From positions 4,910,501 through 4,974,500 of the forward strand of contig NZ_BQYI01000001.1 of assembly GCF_027923405.1 (NCBI RefSeq): a stretch of DNA of 64,000 nucleotides, read 5' to 3'. Below, piece by piece: positions 48,530 to 57,630 of the stretch. Numbering within the stretch: position 1 is the stretch's first letter; the number at the start of each line of letters is the position of its first letter. The position numbers and the translations under genes are program-made. Below the pieces are notes generated by a model, which was given only the letters and a program-made list of their open reading frames with translations, was not told the DNA's origin and did no database searches. Origin of the DNA: Paenibacillus sp. YYML68 (GTDB taxonomy: Bacteria > Bacillota > Bacilli > Paenibacillales > NBRC-103111).

Positions 48530-49420
48530 TTAACCTTTGACCGAGCCGATCATGACACCCTTAACGAAGTAGCGCTGCAGGAACGGATACAAGATCAGCA
48601 CCGGCAAGCTGGAGACGACGACCATACCGTACTTGATCAACTCGGCTACCTTCTGCTCTTCAGCGGCATCTGCAGACACGTCGATCATATCCATCTGCGC
48701 CTCGCTGATGATTAATATTTTACGAAGGACAATCTGCAGCGGATGGAGCGCAACGTCATTCAGATAGATCAGCGCCTGGAAGTACGAGTTCCACATCGCT
48801 ACCGCGTTGAACAATACGATAACCGCGATAATCGGCAAGGACAGCGGCAGCACCATACGTAGGAAGAACTTGAAGTTACCACAGCCGTCCATCATCGCCG
48901 CCTCGAGCATCTCCTGCGGAATCGTGCTCTGGAAGAACGTACGTACGATGATGAGCTGGTACACGCTTACTGCGCCCGGGATAATCATCGCCCAGATCGT
49001 GTTGACCATGCCGAGCTCCTTCACGAGCAAGTATGTCGGGATAAGTCCACCATTGAAGAACATAGTGAACAGAATGAGCATCATGATCGGACCAGACAGC
49101 GGCAAGTCTCTGCGCGACAGCGCGTAGCCGCCGGTGATCGTCAGCGTAACCCGGAAGATGGTGCCCAGCACCGTGTAGATGAGCGAGTTCTTGTACCCGT
49201 TCCACACCTCGGCGTCACCTAGAATACGCTCGTACCCGATCCACGATATTTCGCGCGGGATGAACGCAATCTTCCCCGCATTCACAAGGTCAGGATTACT
49301 AATCGATGCAATGATGATGAAATAGATTGGATAAATGACGATGAAGAGCAGTACACAGAAGAATGCGATATTGAACCAGTCAAACAACCGATCGACTCTA
49401 CTTCTATTCCAAGTGTCCAT
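48530..49420 (-). CDS. Sugar ABC transporter permease (LplC/YtcP type)
   Basis: A 296-residue six-segment permease with the EAA loop EAAMMDGCGNFKFFLRMVLPLSLP and the C-terminus KGVMIGSVKG. It is about 90 percent identical to the permease at 27667. It lies 15 bases after its LplB partner. As in the other module no ATPase gene is present. Confidence 0.92.
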   Translation of the reverse strand: MDTWNRSRVDRLFDWFNIAFFCVLLFIVIYPIYFIIIASISNPDLVNAGKIAFIPREISWIGYERILGDAEVWNGYKNSLIYTVLGTIFRVTLTITGGYALSRRDLPLSGPIMMLILFTMFFNGGLIPTYLLVKELGMVNTIWAMIIPGAVSVYQLIIVRTFFQSTIPQEMLEAAMMDGCGNFKFFLRMVLPLSLPIIAVIVLFNAVAMWNSYFQALIYLNDVALHPLQIVLRKILIISEAQMDMIDVSADAAEEQKVAELIKYGMVVVSSLPVLILYPFLQRYFVKGVMIGSVKG

Positions 49421-49435
49421 TATTGTCGTCTCCTT

Positions 49436-50329
49436 CTACCACAGACTTGCCTGACCGAAGCGCTTGGCTATGAAATTCACGAGCATCAGCAGGATACAAT
49501 TGACTATCGAGTTGAACATACCGATCGCTGCCGAGTAGCTGTATTGCGCACCGAGCAAGCCGCTCTTGTACACGTAGGTCTGAATAACCTCGGCTGAAGT
49601 GACGTTCAACGGATTCTGCATGAGATATACTTTCTCGAAGCCGACCGACATGAAGTTGCCGACATTCAGAATGAGCAGCACGATAACCGTTGGCATAATG
49701 CCCGGCAGGTCGATGTGAAGAATACGCTTCAGCTTGTTCGCGCCGTCGACTACGGCCGATTCGTGCAGCTCCGGGTTAATGCCCGTCAGTGCGGCGAGAT
49801 AGATGATCGTTCCCCAGCCTGCATTCTGCCATACACCGGACCAGACGAAGATCGAGGAGAACAGCTCCGGCTTCGCCATGAAGAATACGCCTTCGAAGCC
49901 GAGGGAGACGAGCACCTGATTGACAATACCGTTACGCGGCGACAAGAACAGATAGAGCATACCAACGATAACGACGGTAGAGATGAAGTGCGGCGCATAC
50001 GTTATCGTCTGCACAACCTTCTTGAACTTCGCGCTGGTCAGCTGGTTAATGAGCAAGGCCAGAATGACCGGAATCGGGAACAGCACGAGCTCGTACAGAC
50101 TGATCGTGAGCGTATTGATTAATACTTCCCAGAACTTATAGCTCTCGAAGAAGCGGATGAAATGATCGAACCCGACCCATGGACTGCCTTCGATTCCCTT
50201 GAACGGGGTGAAATTTTTGAACGCGATTTGCAAGCCGTAGATCGGACCGTACTCGAAGATCGCGAAATACAGCAAGGCAGGGAGCAGCAATAGATACAGC
50301 TCGTAGTGCCTTTTCAATTGATTCAACAC
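49436..50329 (-). CDS. Sugar ABC transporter permease (LplB type)
   Basis: A 297-residue permease starting MLNQLKRHYELYLLLLPALLYF, about 90 percent identical to that at 28570 and of the same length. Six membrane segments and the loop ESAVVDGANKLKRILHIDLPGIMP are present. It forms the membrane channel with the LplC-type partner. A 122-base gap separates it from the sulfatase gene upstream. Confidence 0.92.
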   Translation of the reverse strand: MLNQLKRHYELYLLLLPALLYFAIFEYGPIYGLQIAFKNFTPFKGIEGSPWVGFDHFIRFFESYKFWEVLINTLTISLYELVLFPIPVILALLINQLTSAKFKKVVQTITYAPHFISTVVIVGMLYLFLSPRNGIVNQVLVSLGFEGVFFMAKPELFSSIFVWSGVWQNAGWGTIIYLAALTGINPELHESAVVDGANKLKRILHIDLPGIMPTVIVLLILNVGNFMSVGFEKVYLMQNPLNVTSAEVIQTYVYKSGLLGAQYSYSAAIGMFNSIVNCILLMLVNFIAKRFGQASLW

Positions 50330-50451
50330 GTGCTTTCCCTCCAGATGTCAGCTTCCAAAACCATGAGCACGACACTCGCCAAGCTCGTCTCTTCACGGGA
50401 TGACCGTCAGCCTGGCTCGCTGTGTGCAGCTTCCTATATCGCAGCTAGTGA

Positions 50452-52011
50452 CTATGCCTCTCGCTTGCACTGACCAAGACCTTGATCGCCTTGAATGGCT
50501 TCCGCCACCTTCGTCCAGTTGTCCGCTTGATCCATAATGAACTTGAACACGTTCTTCATGTTGACTTGCTTCAAGCCGCGGTAATCGGCCAGCTTGCCAA
50601 GTCCTTGGCGCCACTCCTGCAGCCTTGCCTCCATGCGGACCTGCTGCTCGGCATAGTCCGGGTTCCCGAACAAGTTGTTCATCTCGTGCGGATCATTGCG
50701 CAGGTCGTACAGCTCACCGCCCACCAGCGGTCCATCGAAGAACGGAGAATACTTCAGATAATGGTCGCCGTACAGCTTCTCGTGAATCGACTCCTGCTCT
50801 GGATACAACGTCAGCTTCCACTCCGCATCTCGCAGCATCATCGCCGGCTCGACATGGATCGATCCACAGAAGTACTGGCTGTGCACCTCCGTCCGATGCA
50901 CCTTCACCTCACCGCGGCATACAGGCAGCAGGCTTCGACCTTGAACATGATCGGGCAACGGAATGTCGGCCGCGTCCAGCACCGTCGGCAGGAGGTCAAT
51001 AATCTCAGCGAACGTATCAAGTCTCGTCCCCTTATTCGCGTTCTTAGGCAGCTTCACCAATAGCGGAATGCGTACGACCGGCTCGTACATATGGCCCCAC
51101 TTCTCAATGAAGCCATGCTCCCCCATCATCGCGCCGTGGTCCGACGTGAAGATGATGAGTGCATCGTCGTACAGGTCCAGTTCCTTCAGCCTCGCGATCA
51201 CCTTGCCCATACGATCATCCACATGCGTCACGAGTCCGTAGTAGCTGGCAAGGCTCTTGCGGTAGTCCTCCTCGTTCAGCTTGTCGAAGCCCCGTACCTT
51301 GTGGAAGTAGCGCTGCGTGATCGGCTTATCCTCGAGCGTCCGTCCCGCGTTCGGCGGCAGCGGCATCTCGGCTGGATCATACAGATCCGCGTAAGGCTTC
51401 GTCGGCATGTACGGCGTATGCGGGTCAAGGATCGACAAGTAGTGGAAGATCGGCTGCCCGCTCTCCTTCACAGCCGAGATCCGCTCGATATAATCGTCGA
51501 CTAGGCGTGAGCAGGAGGTCTCGTCCGGGTCGGTCGGGCTAACGCCGTGAATGACGAGCGGAATGTCGCCCTCGTTCTTCTTGAACGTCGACTTGCGGCG
51601 CATCTCATGGTCACGAATACCGAGGAAGCTCGTATAAGGGTCCGGGTAGCCGTACTGGAACTCGTCGAAGCCGCACTCCTCTGGCGTTAGATGCACATGT
51701 AGCTTTCCATACATCGTCGTCGTATATCCATTTTCTCTCAATAGATGCGGCAGCGGCTGCTCATCGTCCACCATACGCATCGCATTATCGAGAATGCCGT
51801 GGCTGATCGGATTGCGTCCGGTCATCATGCTCGCTCTCGCCGGAACACACATCGGACAGTTCGTGTATGCGTTCTCGAAAATAACGGAATCTGCTGCAAG
51901 CTGGTCCAGATGCGGCGTCTTCACGATGTCGTTACCCATAAAGCCGAGTGTATCGGCACGCAGCTCATCGCACATCAGAAAAAATACATGCGGTCGCTTC
52001 GGTGTACTCAT
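50452..52011 (-). CDS. Type I sulfatase, cysteine type (different subgroup)
   Basis: A 519-residue sulfatase: metal-site start PHVFFLMCDELRADTLG, formylglycine motif C55-V-P-A-R59 followed by ASMMTGR, and IIFTSDHGAMMGEHGF. It differs from the two other sulfatases in the second metal site (GAMMGEHG rather than GDFMGDFG) and so belongs to another S1 subgroup with another sulfate position as target. There is no signal peptide. The start at 52011 has AAGGAG ahead; the much longer open frame to 52314 runs through the promoter and the divergent gene and is rejected. It is the first gene of the right transporter operon. Confidence 0.92.
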   Translation of the reverse strand: MSTPKRPHVFFLMCDELRADTLGFMGNDIVKTPHLDQLAADSVIFENAYTNCPMCVPARASMMTGRNPISHGILDNAMRMVDDEQPLPHLLRENGYTTTMYGKLHVHLTPEECGFDEFQYGYPDPYTSFLGIRDHEMRRKSTFKKNEGDIPLVIHGVSPTDPDETSCSRLVDDYIERISAVKESGQPIFHYLSILDPHTPYMPTKPYADLYDPAEMPLPPNAGRTLEDKPITQRYFHKVRGFDKLNEEDYRKSLASYYGLVTHVDDRMGKVIARLKELDLYDDALIIFTSDHGAMMGEHGFIEKWGHMYEPVVRIPLLVKLPKNANKGTRLDTFAEIIDLLPTVLDAADIPLPDHVQGRSLLPVCRGEVKVHRTEVHSQYFCGSIHVEPAMMLRDAEWKLTLYPEQESIHEKLYGDHYLKYSPFFDGPLVGGELYDLRNDPHEMNNLFGNPDYAEQQVRMEARLQEWRQGLGKLADYRGLKQVNMKNVFKFIMDQADNWTKVAEAIQGDQGLGQCKREA

Positions 52012-52081
52012 GCTCCATCTCTCCTTGAAAACGATATTTGTTAGCGATTTCATTCGATCACAGCACCGTTCTTTAGTTGAA

Positions 52082-52110
52082 ACTATACCGTATAATTTAT
52101 ATATAGTCAA
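52082..52110 (-). promoter_or_regulatory. Promoter of the right sulfatase operon
   Basis: On the minus strand TTGACT (52105-52110), a 17-base spacer and TATAGT (52082-52087) stand 70 bases before the sulfatase start. The divergent IclR gene begins 120 bases away. Confidence 0.65.
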
Positions 52111-52231
52111 TAATTTTATATTTATCAGAAGGCAGAAATGACGCATGTAGCCCGACATTGAAACGTTAAACATGGTATAATAAGTAGAAGCTAGATTTGA
52201 TCCCCATCCATACTTGTTGGAGGCTGTATAT

Positions 52232-53014
52232 ATGACCGAAACTGTCAAAAAATATAAAGCGCCGGCCGCCGAAAAAATGCTCGACATTCTGGAGCTAATG
52301 GCTAAGGAGAACAAATATTTCTCCGTAACTGAAATAAGCCAGCGCCTCGCGATTACACCGAACTCCGTGTTCCGTATTATGAAGGAGCTGGAGGAGAAGA
52401 AGTATATTCAGAAGAACCCGCTGGACAGCTCGTACCAGCTGACCGGTAAGCTGTACTACCTCGGCAGCTCGATCGGCAATCGGATCGCTCTGCGCAATGT
52501 AGCTGAGCAGTCGATGCACACGCTGCGGGATGCGACGAGAGAGACGACGCTGCTGACGAAGGTCGGCTCGTACGGTCGAACACTCGTCGTGGAGCAGCTC
52601 GAGAGTCTCGAGCCGATCAAGTTCTTGTCTACCGTCGGTCTGGAGTATCCGTCCCACACCTCCGCACTGGGCAAGGCGATGCTGGCGTTCAGCCCGAGCA
52701 GCCTGGTCGAGCAATACGTGGAGAACAACGAGCTGAACCCGGTTACTCGAGCCTCGATCTCGGAGGCTGCCGCACTTCGAGAGGAGCTGGAGTTCGTCCA
52801 CAAGCGCGGCTATGCGACGGACCTCGAGGAATCGTGCGAGGGACTGCGCTGCATCGGCGCACCGATCTTCAACGCCACAGGCGAGATCGAAGGTGCGATT
52901 GGCATCTCCGGACCGATCTTCCGCATGTCCGAGACGACGATCCGCCGCTACAGCGAGCTCGTGATGGAGCAGGCGCTGCATATCTCAGAGCTGCTCGGGT
53001 ATCATCGCGGGTAG
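52232..53014 (+). CDS. IclR-family transcriptional regulator
   Basis: A 260-residue paralogue of the regulator at 40681, with the same winged-helix region (FSVTEISQRLAITPNSVFRIMKELEEKKYI) and effector domain (SALGKAMLAF, CEGLRCIGAPIFN). TTGGAGG lies nine bases before the ATG at 52232. A TATAAT box stands at about 52175. It diverges from the right sulfatase/transporter operon and is probably its repressor. The nearly identical recognition helices suggest both regulators bind similar operators. Confidence 0.9.
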   Translation: MTETVKKYKAPAAEKMLDILELMAKENKYFSVTEISQRLAITPNSVFRIMKELEEKKYIQKNPLDSSYQLTGKLYYLGSSIGNRIALRNVAEQSMHTLRDATRETTLLTKVGSYGRTLVVEQLESLEPIKFLSTVGLEYPSHTSALGKAMLAFSPSSLVEQYVENNELNPVTRASISEAAALREELEFVHKRGYATDLEESCEGLRCIGAPIFNATGEIEGAIGISGPIFRMSETTIRRYSELVMEQALHISELLGYHRG

Positions 53015-53078
53015 GCTGCAATGGAGACCGCTGAAGAGCTAACTTGATAGGATCGGCGATCTTATGTCATGCATAAAA

Positions 53079-53119
53079 AAGACGAACTCTCATCCATTTT
53101 TGGAATGAAAGTTCGTCTT
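53079..53119 (-). terminator. Terminator of the SecB-like/nuclease cluster
   Basis: AAGACGAACTCTCAT and ATGAAAGTTCGTCTT form a stem with one mismatch and a T-rich loop; the minus strand ends in six T. It overlaps the stop of the gene at 53118. Confidence 0.82.
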
Positions 53120-53822
53120 AATGTTTTTGGCAAATGAAACCGTACAATTGTTGAGGATTCAAAAATTGAAAAAACGTAAGTCCCCAATTTTTATGTACAT
53201 TTTCCAACTGGTCATTGTAATTGTCGTTGTAGCATGCCATATATATGAAAGGTGTACAGAAATATTGGGATAAATAAGTATATGCACGTTTAAGGTACTC
53301 TACTTTTTTAGCATCCCGCTCATTGAGTTTGCTAATTGGTAAATTAGATGGGATTACATTTGCAATGTTAGTCTTACATTCTACAAATTCTAAAGGTTTC
53401 ATTTCTTCGATAAAAAACACCGAATCAATCTTACTTTGATTCCCTATAAGTATACCATCATGTGTAATTATTGGCTCGATGTAAACCATTTTCCTATCTA
53501 ATTCTTTGGTAAATGGGCCATATTTATACACGATGACCTCAAGAATTTCTGATTTAATTTCCCTAAACTTATTGCTACGATAAATACGTTTTAAAACATC
53601 CCCAAGTTTGGATTTTAAGACTTGGTTCAATGCATGTCTAGGCGAACTTAGAGTACTGTCTATTACAGCATCCACTATATCAAGAACCTCTACATTTCTT
53701 TGAGTATTAAAAACTCTAGAAATTAATATAAACGCAACTGGCTCTTCTTCAATAATAGCAATTACTTCTTGAACTTCCGAACGTGCACTTGGGTTCCTAC
53801 TGCTTACAAATAAGAGTGCCAC
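53118..53822 (-). CDS. Putative PD-(D/E)XK nuclease-like protein
   Basis: A 234-residue cytoplasmic protein. Residues 130-152 contain IGNQSKIDSVFFIEE followed by LEFVECKTN, which fits the nuclease core D-(x)14-E-x-K with D133, E148 and K150. An upstream glutamate (E107 or E116) could complete the site. The N-terminal 100 residues are helical. The start is a GTG at 53822 with GGGGG ahead. It is the last of three co-directional AT-rich genes with gaps of 12-13 bases. A nuclease function is inferred from this motif alone; specific family not recognised. Confidence 0.62.
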   Translation of the reverse strand: MALLFVSSRNPSARSEVQEVIAIIEEEPVAFILISRVFNTQRNVEVLDIVDAVIDSTLSSPRHALNQVLKSKLGDVLKRIYRSNKFREIKSEILEVIVYKYGPFTKELDRKMVYIEPIITHDGILIGNQSKIDSVFFIEEMKPLEFVECKTNIANVIPSNLPISKLNERDAKKVEYLKRAYTYLSQYFCTPFIYMACYNDNYNDQLENVHKNWGLTFFQFLNPQQLYGFICQKH

Positions 53823-53835
53823 TTGATTTCCCCCG

Positions 53836-54324
53836 CTAGATGGTTTTTTTTAGAGGGATTACAAGCGTCGGAAGTCTCATCTTGGTGGTTAGATTATGAA
53901 CGATTTCCCGTATATACGGCCATGCGTTTATAGTTACATTTCTTTCTGCAAACAGTTCTAATACGTCAGAAAAGTCATGTACTACCTGTTCTTTTATATT
54001 AATTTCATCAGTATTGATGAAGTATGTTAAAAGCAACTCAATTTCAATACTGAACAAAGTATTTACTAGTGGAATCGAATCAATATTATCGTTCTCAATA
54101 GACTCGTCTTTATTGTATGCCTTTACCTTAAAAATAAAAGGAATGAGTATTTCCAAGCCCATTTGCTGAGCTTTTTCAACTGTATAGTCCATGGCCACAT
54201 CCAAAGAAACACTGTCTTGCTTAAAATCTTTATTTTTATTACAGAATACCTTTTCCACACTGATGTCCTGAAGTTCTATTAATTCTATAAACTGATTATA
54301 TTTTTCCTTGTTAACCTCTTTCAT
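53836..54324 (-). CDS. SecB-like chaperone
   Basis: A 162-residue protein with the layout of SecB: an opening strand FIELIELQDISVEKVF (compare the DISFE start of SecB), a strand-rich middle with LEILIPFIFKVKA, a LFSIEIE strand, and the family's most conserved block near the end, NAWPYIREIVHNLTTKM followed by LPTLVIP (compare FPYARE and P-x-L-x-L-x-P of SecB). Firmicutes lack the housekeeping SecB; solitary SecB-like proteins in such genomes are typically parts of toxin-antitoxin-chaperone modules. It stands between the nuclease-like gene and the unknown gene at 54338. Confidence 0.7.
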   Translation of the reverse strand: MKEVNKEKYNQFIELIELQDISVEKVFCNKNKDFKQDSVSLDVAMDYTVEKAQQMGLEILIPFIFKVKAYNKDESIENDNIDSIPLVNTLFSIEIELLLTYFINTDEINIKEQVVHDFSDVLELFAERNVTINAWPYIREIVHNLTTKMRLPTLVIPLKKTI

Positions 54325-54337
54325 TTACATTACCTCG

Positions 54338-54931
54338 TTAAGCAATATTATAATAACCACTGTCGTTTAACTTATATTTTTGGTGTTGGACATAGTAGTT
54401 GTGTTCATTAATTTTCACTTCTGTTTTCTGAGACTGATACGACAACGAATCCACCGCCAGATCTACTTTTAGATACACAGGAGCATCCTTTATAAATGCA
54501 ACCATGTTTTCCAAAAAAATAATATTTAGTTCTGAGTTAAGAATTTTATTAGCAATGTCAACCTGGTTTAATATAATATCTTTCAGTAGCTTTGAATCCT
54601 CTTTACTTAATCTACGCTTTCCTAATTCCGCTATAATTCCATTGATAATCGTCAATCCCTGTTTATGAAATCCCTCTTTAACTTTTTTAATTTCAATTAG
54701 CCAATTATGATAAGGATTTTCTGCACCGTAAGTTTCACTTGCCATCTGATAATACACCCAACACATTAAATTAGAGATTCTCTCATCTAAATAGTTCGAA
54801 TAGCCTTCAAGTAATCTCTGAATTTCTAAAGAGTCCTGACGCCAACTTTTATTATGAAAATCATACTTAGGGACTGAATTTGGAATAATCACCGCACCGT
54901 TCAGAACAATCGCCTCCTTGTATAGAGACAT
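54338..54931 (-). CDS. Unknown helical protein, first gene of the SecB-like cluster
   Basis: A 197-residue cytoplasmic protein, AT-rich in codon use. It is mainly alpha-helical (about residues 35-150, rich in isoleucine, leucine, lysine and glutamate) with a beta-rich C-terminal tail (KTEVKINEHNYYVQHQKYKL). The ATG at 54931 is preceded by GGGGG; a start five codons earlier is possible. No family was recognised. The position before the SecB-like gene would suit an antitoxin or client protein whose C-terminal tail is bound by the chaperone, but this is inference. Confidence 0.62.
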   Translation of the reverse strand: MSLYKEAIVLNGAVIIPNSVPKYDFHNKSWRQDSLEIQRLLEGYSNYLDERISNLMCWVYYQMASETYGAENPYHNWLIEIKKVKEGFHKQGLTIINGIIAELGKRRLSKEDSKLLKDIILNQVDIANKILNSELNIIFLENMVAFIKDAPVYLKVDLAVDSLSYQSQKTEVKINEHNYYVQHQKYKLNDSGYYNIA

Positions 54932-54946
54932 GCTAATTACCCCCAC

Positions 54947-55359
54947 TCTAACATATGGAAATTGTGTTGTAAAGTTTTACAAATGACTAAAAACGCACCA
55001 AATATACGGCTATATTCTCTCCAAATCTATGCAAAAAATACCTTTCTTATACCGGAAGTCAAAGAATCGGCCGCCCCGATCCTAAGCGTTGCAAATCACA
55101 GAGCTACTTGGGGATCATAGCAGCATTAGATTATTCCGCTGAGATTACATTAGCATCATGCAAAGGCTGGATAATGGATTTGATTATTTTCTTATCGTTA
55201 ATCGATAGGAGACTGTTGGAGATTGATTTTTATTTCCATGAAGAGTTAGTAGACGGTGCGTTTCCTCTAACTCACCCTACCACTCTAGCAACGCGAAGCA
55301 GGCCATGGAGCTGGATTTCCGCTCCATGGCCTATTTTTAGCTTAGCTGAACCATTCCTC
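54947..55359. other. Intergenic stretch with a strong hairpin
   Basis: No gene was found. The left half is the AT-rich upstream region of the three-gene cluster. At 55300-55337 GGCCATGGAGC and GCTCCATGGCC form an 11-bp stem followed on the plus strand by TATTTTTAG. It lies just after the binding-protein stop (55360) and probably ends that operon, although the T-run faces the plus strand. Confidence 0.6.
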
Positions 55360-56694
55360 TTACTTCGACTGAATCGTCTTGTCGCCGCGCTCCTTGATGT
55401 TCGCGATCGTCTTCGCGAGGTCCTGCTCCTTGACGAGGTACTTCTCGACTTCCTCGGTGACCACCTTCTCATACTTCACGTTGTTCGGTCCCATAATCTT
55501 CTCCCCCACGAAGATCGTATCTGGGCTCGCGAAGATGTGCTTCAGCTGCTCCGACGTAATGCCATCCTCGGCGAGCGCCTTGTTATAGACATCGAACAGC
55601 TCCTTCTGCTCCACCGTACGGTTCGCGGACTCGGACGAGTCGGCATACTTGGCCGACAGTCTGCTCAGCTCCACCGCGATGTCGAGCGCCAGCTTCGGAT
55701 CTGCGGACGTTGGCGAGATGCCGAAGCCGTTCACGATGCCCCACGTCTTCATCTTGCTGCCGCTGTCGACTGGAAGCGGAGCGACGCCGATCTTCCAATC
55801 ACGAGGGAACTTCGTCTTGTCTGCTGCCCACGGGAGCACCCAACCGCCCTGAATATCCATGCCGTACTTGCCGTTCATGAAGGCGGGTGGGTCGGTCTTC
55901 GCTGTTACTGTATTCGCATGAGAAGGCATGCTGCCGTCCGTATGCATCATATGGAACACCCGCTCCATCGAGCGTGCGAAGGCCGGATGCTCGATGTTCG
56001 ACAGCTTCTTATCGTTGTAGAAGTGCTCGCCGCCGCCAAGCTCCATGATCGCGTCACCGTACCAGAACGTGCCCCACGGCAAGTAGAATGCGCCATAGAC
56101 CTTCGATGCGCCGCTGCCGCTCGTCAGCTTCTTCGCTGTCTCCCGATATTGATCCCACGTCATGGGCACCTTCGGGTCCGGGTACGCCACGCCGGCCTTG
56201 TCGAAGATCGCCTTATTGTAATAGAGTGCCCATCTCGTAATGTTGTGCGGCACCGTGTACAGCTTACCATTATTCGAGGCGTTCGCGACATACGGACCAT
56301 ACTCCTTATTGAAGTCAACGCCAATCGACTTCGCGATGTCATCCAGCGGTACGATCGTCCCGGCATCCGCCCATTGCTGCTGAATCATCGGATTCGCCAC
56401 AACGATAATGTCGACCTGATTCCCACCGGCAATCGCGATCGGCACCGCCGTCATGAAGTCCGCCTCACGTCCGTGGAAATCGAACTTGACGTTCTTGTAC
56501 TTCTCCAGCGTCTGAATCTCCTTCATCGCCTTCTGCATCTTAATATCCTCATCGATGCCGTTCAGATGAATGACCATCTTCTTCTGCTGCTCCTTGGCCC
56601 CTGCGTCGTTCCCCTTCTCCTTCGCCTCTGGCGCACAAGCGCTTGCCGAGAACACGAGTGCTGCAGCCAGCACGGCAGACATCAGCTTCTTCAT
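55360..56694 (-). CDS. Extracellular sugar-binding lipoprotein (family 1)
   Basis: A 444-residue lipoprotein (signal peptide ending FSASAC) of the shorter, UgpB/MalE-like binding-protein type, unlike the 536-539-residue LplA type of the sulfatase operons. Segments VDIIVVANPMIQQQWADAG, ALYYNKAIFDKAGVAYPD and FMNGKYGMDIQGGWVLPWA fit the sugar-binding fold. It is the last gene of an operon with permeases at 57631 and 56783 and probably brings in a mono- or disaccharide. Confidence 0.9.
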   Translation of the reverse strand: MKKLMSAVLAAALVFSASACAPEAKEKGNDAGAKEQQKKMVIHLNGIDEDIKMQKAMKEIQTLEKYKNVKFDFHGREADFMTAVPIAIAGGNQVDIIVVANPMIQQQWADAGTIVPLDDIAKSIGVDFNKEYGPYVANASNNGKLYTVPHNITRWALYYNKAIFDKAGVAYPDPKVPMTWDQYRETAKKLTSGSGASKVYGAFYLPWGTFWYGDAIMELGGGEHFYNDKKLSNIEHPAFARSMERVFHMMHTDGSMPSHANTVTAKTDPPAFMNGKYGMDIQGGWVLPWAADKTKFPRDWKIGVAPLPVDSGSKMKTWGIVNGFGISPTSADPKLALDIAVELSRLSAKYADSSESANRTVEQKELFDVYNKALAEDGITSEQLKHIFASPDTIFVGEKIMGPNNVKYEKVVTEEVEKYLVKEQDLAKTIANIKERGDKTIQSK

Positions 56695-56782
56695 AGGTAG
56701 TTCCCCCTCGAATGGATATGTATCAAGCAGCGGTGAGCCGCTTCATAGCATGCTTATCACCTTGCACTTGCAAGTACCTTGC

Positions 56783-57613
56783 TTACCCCTTCACACCCGA
56801 CAACGCCACTCCCTCGATAAAATGCTTCTGAGCCGCCAAATAAACGGCGATGATCGGCAGCAGCGCCATCGTCGCCCCGGCCATCTGCACGCCGAAGTTG
56901 GACGAATATTCACCCTTGAAGCTCGCAATGCCGACGCTGAGCACCTGCTTCGTCAGGTCGTTAATATAAATCATCGGACCTAAATATTCATTCCAGCCCC
57001 AGGTGAAGGAGAGAATGAACAGCGCCGTCAGCTGCGAGCGCGACAACGGCAGCACGATACGGAAGAAGATCTTGTATTCGTTGCACCCATCTATCCGCGC
57101 CGCTTGCAGCAGATCGTTCGGGATTGACATGAAGAACTGCCGCATCAGGAAGATTGAGAACGCATTGAACATCCACGGCAGCGCCACGCTAATCACATCG
57201 TTCAGCAGCCCGAGCGACTTGAAGATCATGAACTGCGGAATGATACGCACCTCGACCGGAATCATCATCGTAGAGATGAACAAGAGGAAGATCAGGTTCC
57301 TTCCCTTGAACTCCAGCTTCGCAAAGGCGTAGCCCGCGGCCGAGCTGACGAACAGCACGAAGAACACGACATAGACGGTCAAGAGCGCTGTATTGAAGTA
57401 CCAGTTCATGAACGGAAATTCTTGTATCGCAGTTGTAAAATTGCTGAGATGCGCGTTGGCCGGAATCCAATCGATCGGCATCTTGAACACGTCGCTCTCG
57501 TACTTCACCGATGCCGACAGCATCCACGCAATCGGGAACACCATGAACACCCCGACAGCGGCCAGCAGCACCGTCAGCCCGACGCTCATCCCGAGCTCTC
57601 TAGCCTGTCTCAT
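56783..57613 (-). CDS. Sugar ABC transporter permease (MalG/UgpE type)
   Basis: A 276-residue permease with six membrane segments and the EAA loop QAARIDGCNEYKIFFRIVLPLSRS. The start at 57613 (MRQARELGM) has AGGAGG nine bases upstream, 17 bases after the stop of the partner permease; a start 32 codons earlier would overlap that gene. It ends EGVALSGVKG as usual for this subunit. Confidence 0.92.
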   Translation of the reverse strand: MRQARELGMSVGLTVLLAAVGVFMVFPIAWMLSASVKYESDVFKMPIDWIPANAHLSNFTTAIQEFPFMNWYFNTALLTVYVVFFVLFVSSAAGYAFAKLEFKGRNLIFLLFISTMMIPVEVRIIPQFMIFKSLGLLNDVISVALPWMFNAFSIFLMRQFFMSIPNDLLQAARIDGCNEYKIFFRIVLPLSRSQLTALFILSFTWGWNEYLGPMIYINDLTKQVLSVGIASFKGEYSSNFGVQMAGATMALLPIIAVYLAAQKHFIEGVALSGVKG

Positions 57614-57630
57614 TCCACTTCGCCTCCTCT

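Noticed and set aside
52155..52172. A possible cre site before the second IclR gene
   Set aside because: The TGAAACGTTAAACA stretch is one base too short in the left half to fit the consensus spacing.
54338..54931. Assigning the first gene of the SecB-like cluster as an antitoxin
   Set aside because: No DNA-binding or antitoxin motif is visible; position alone is not enough, so it is left as unknown.
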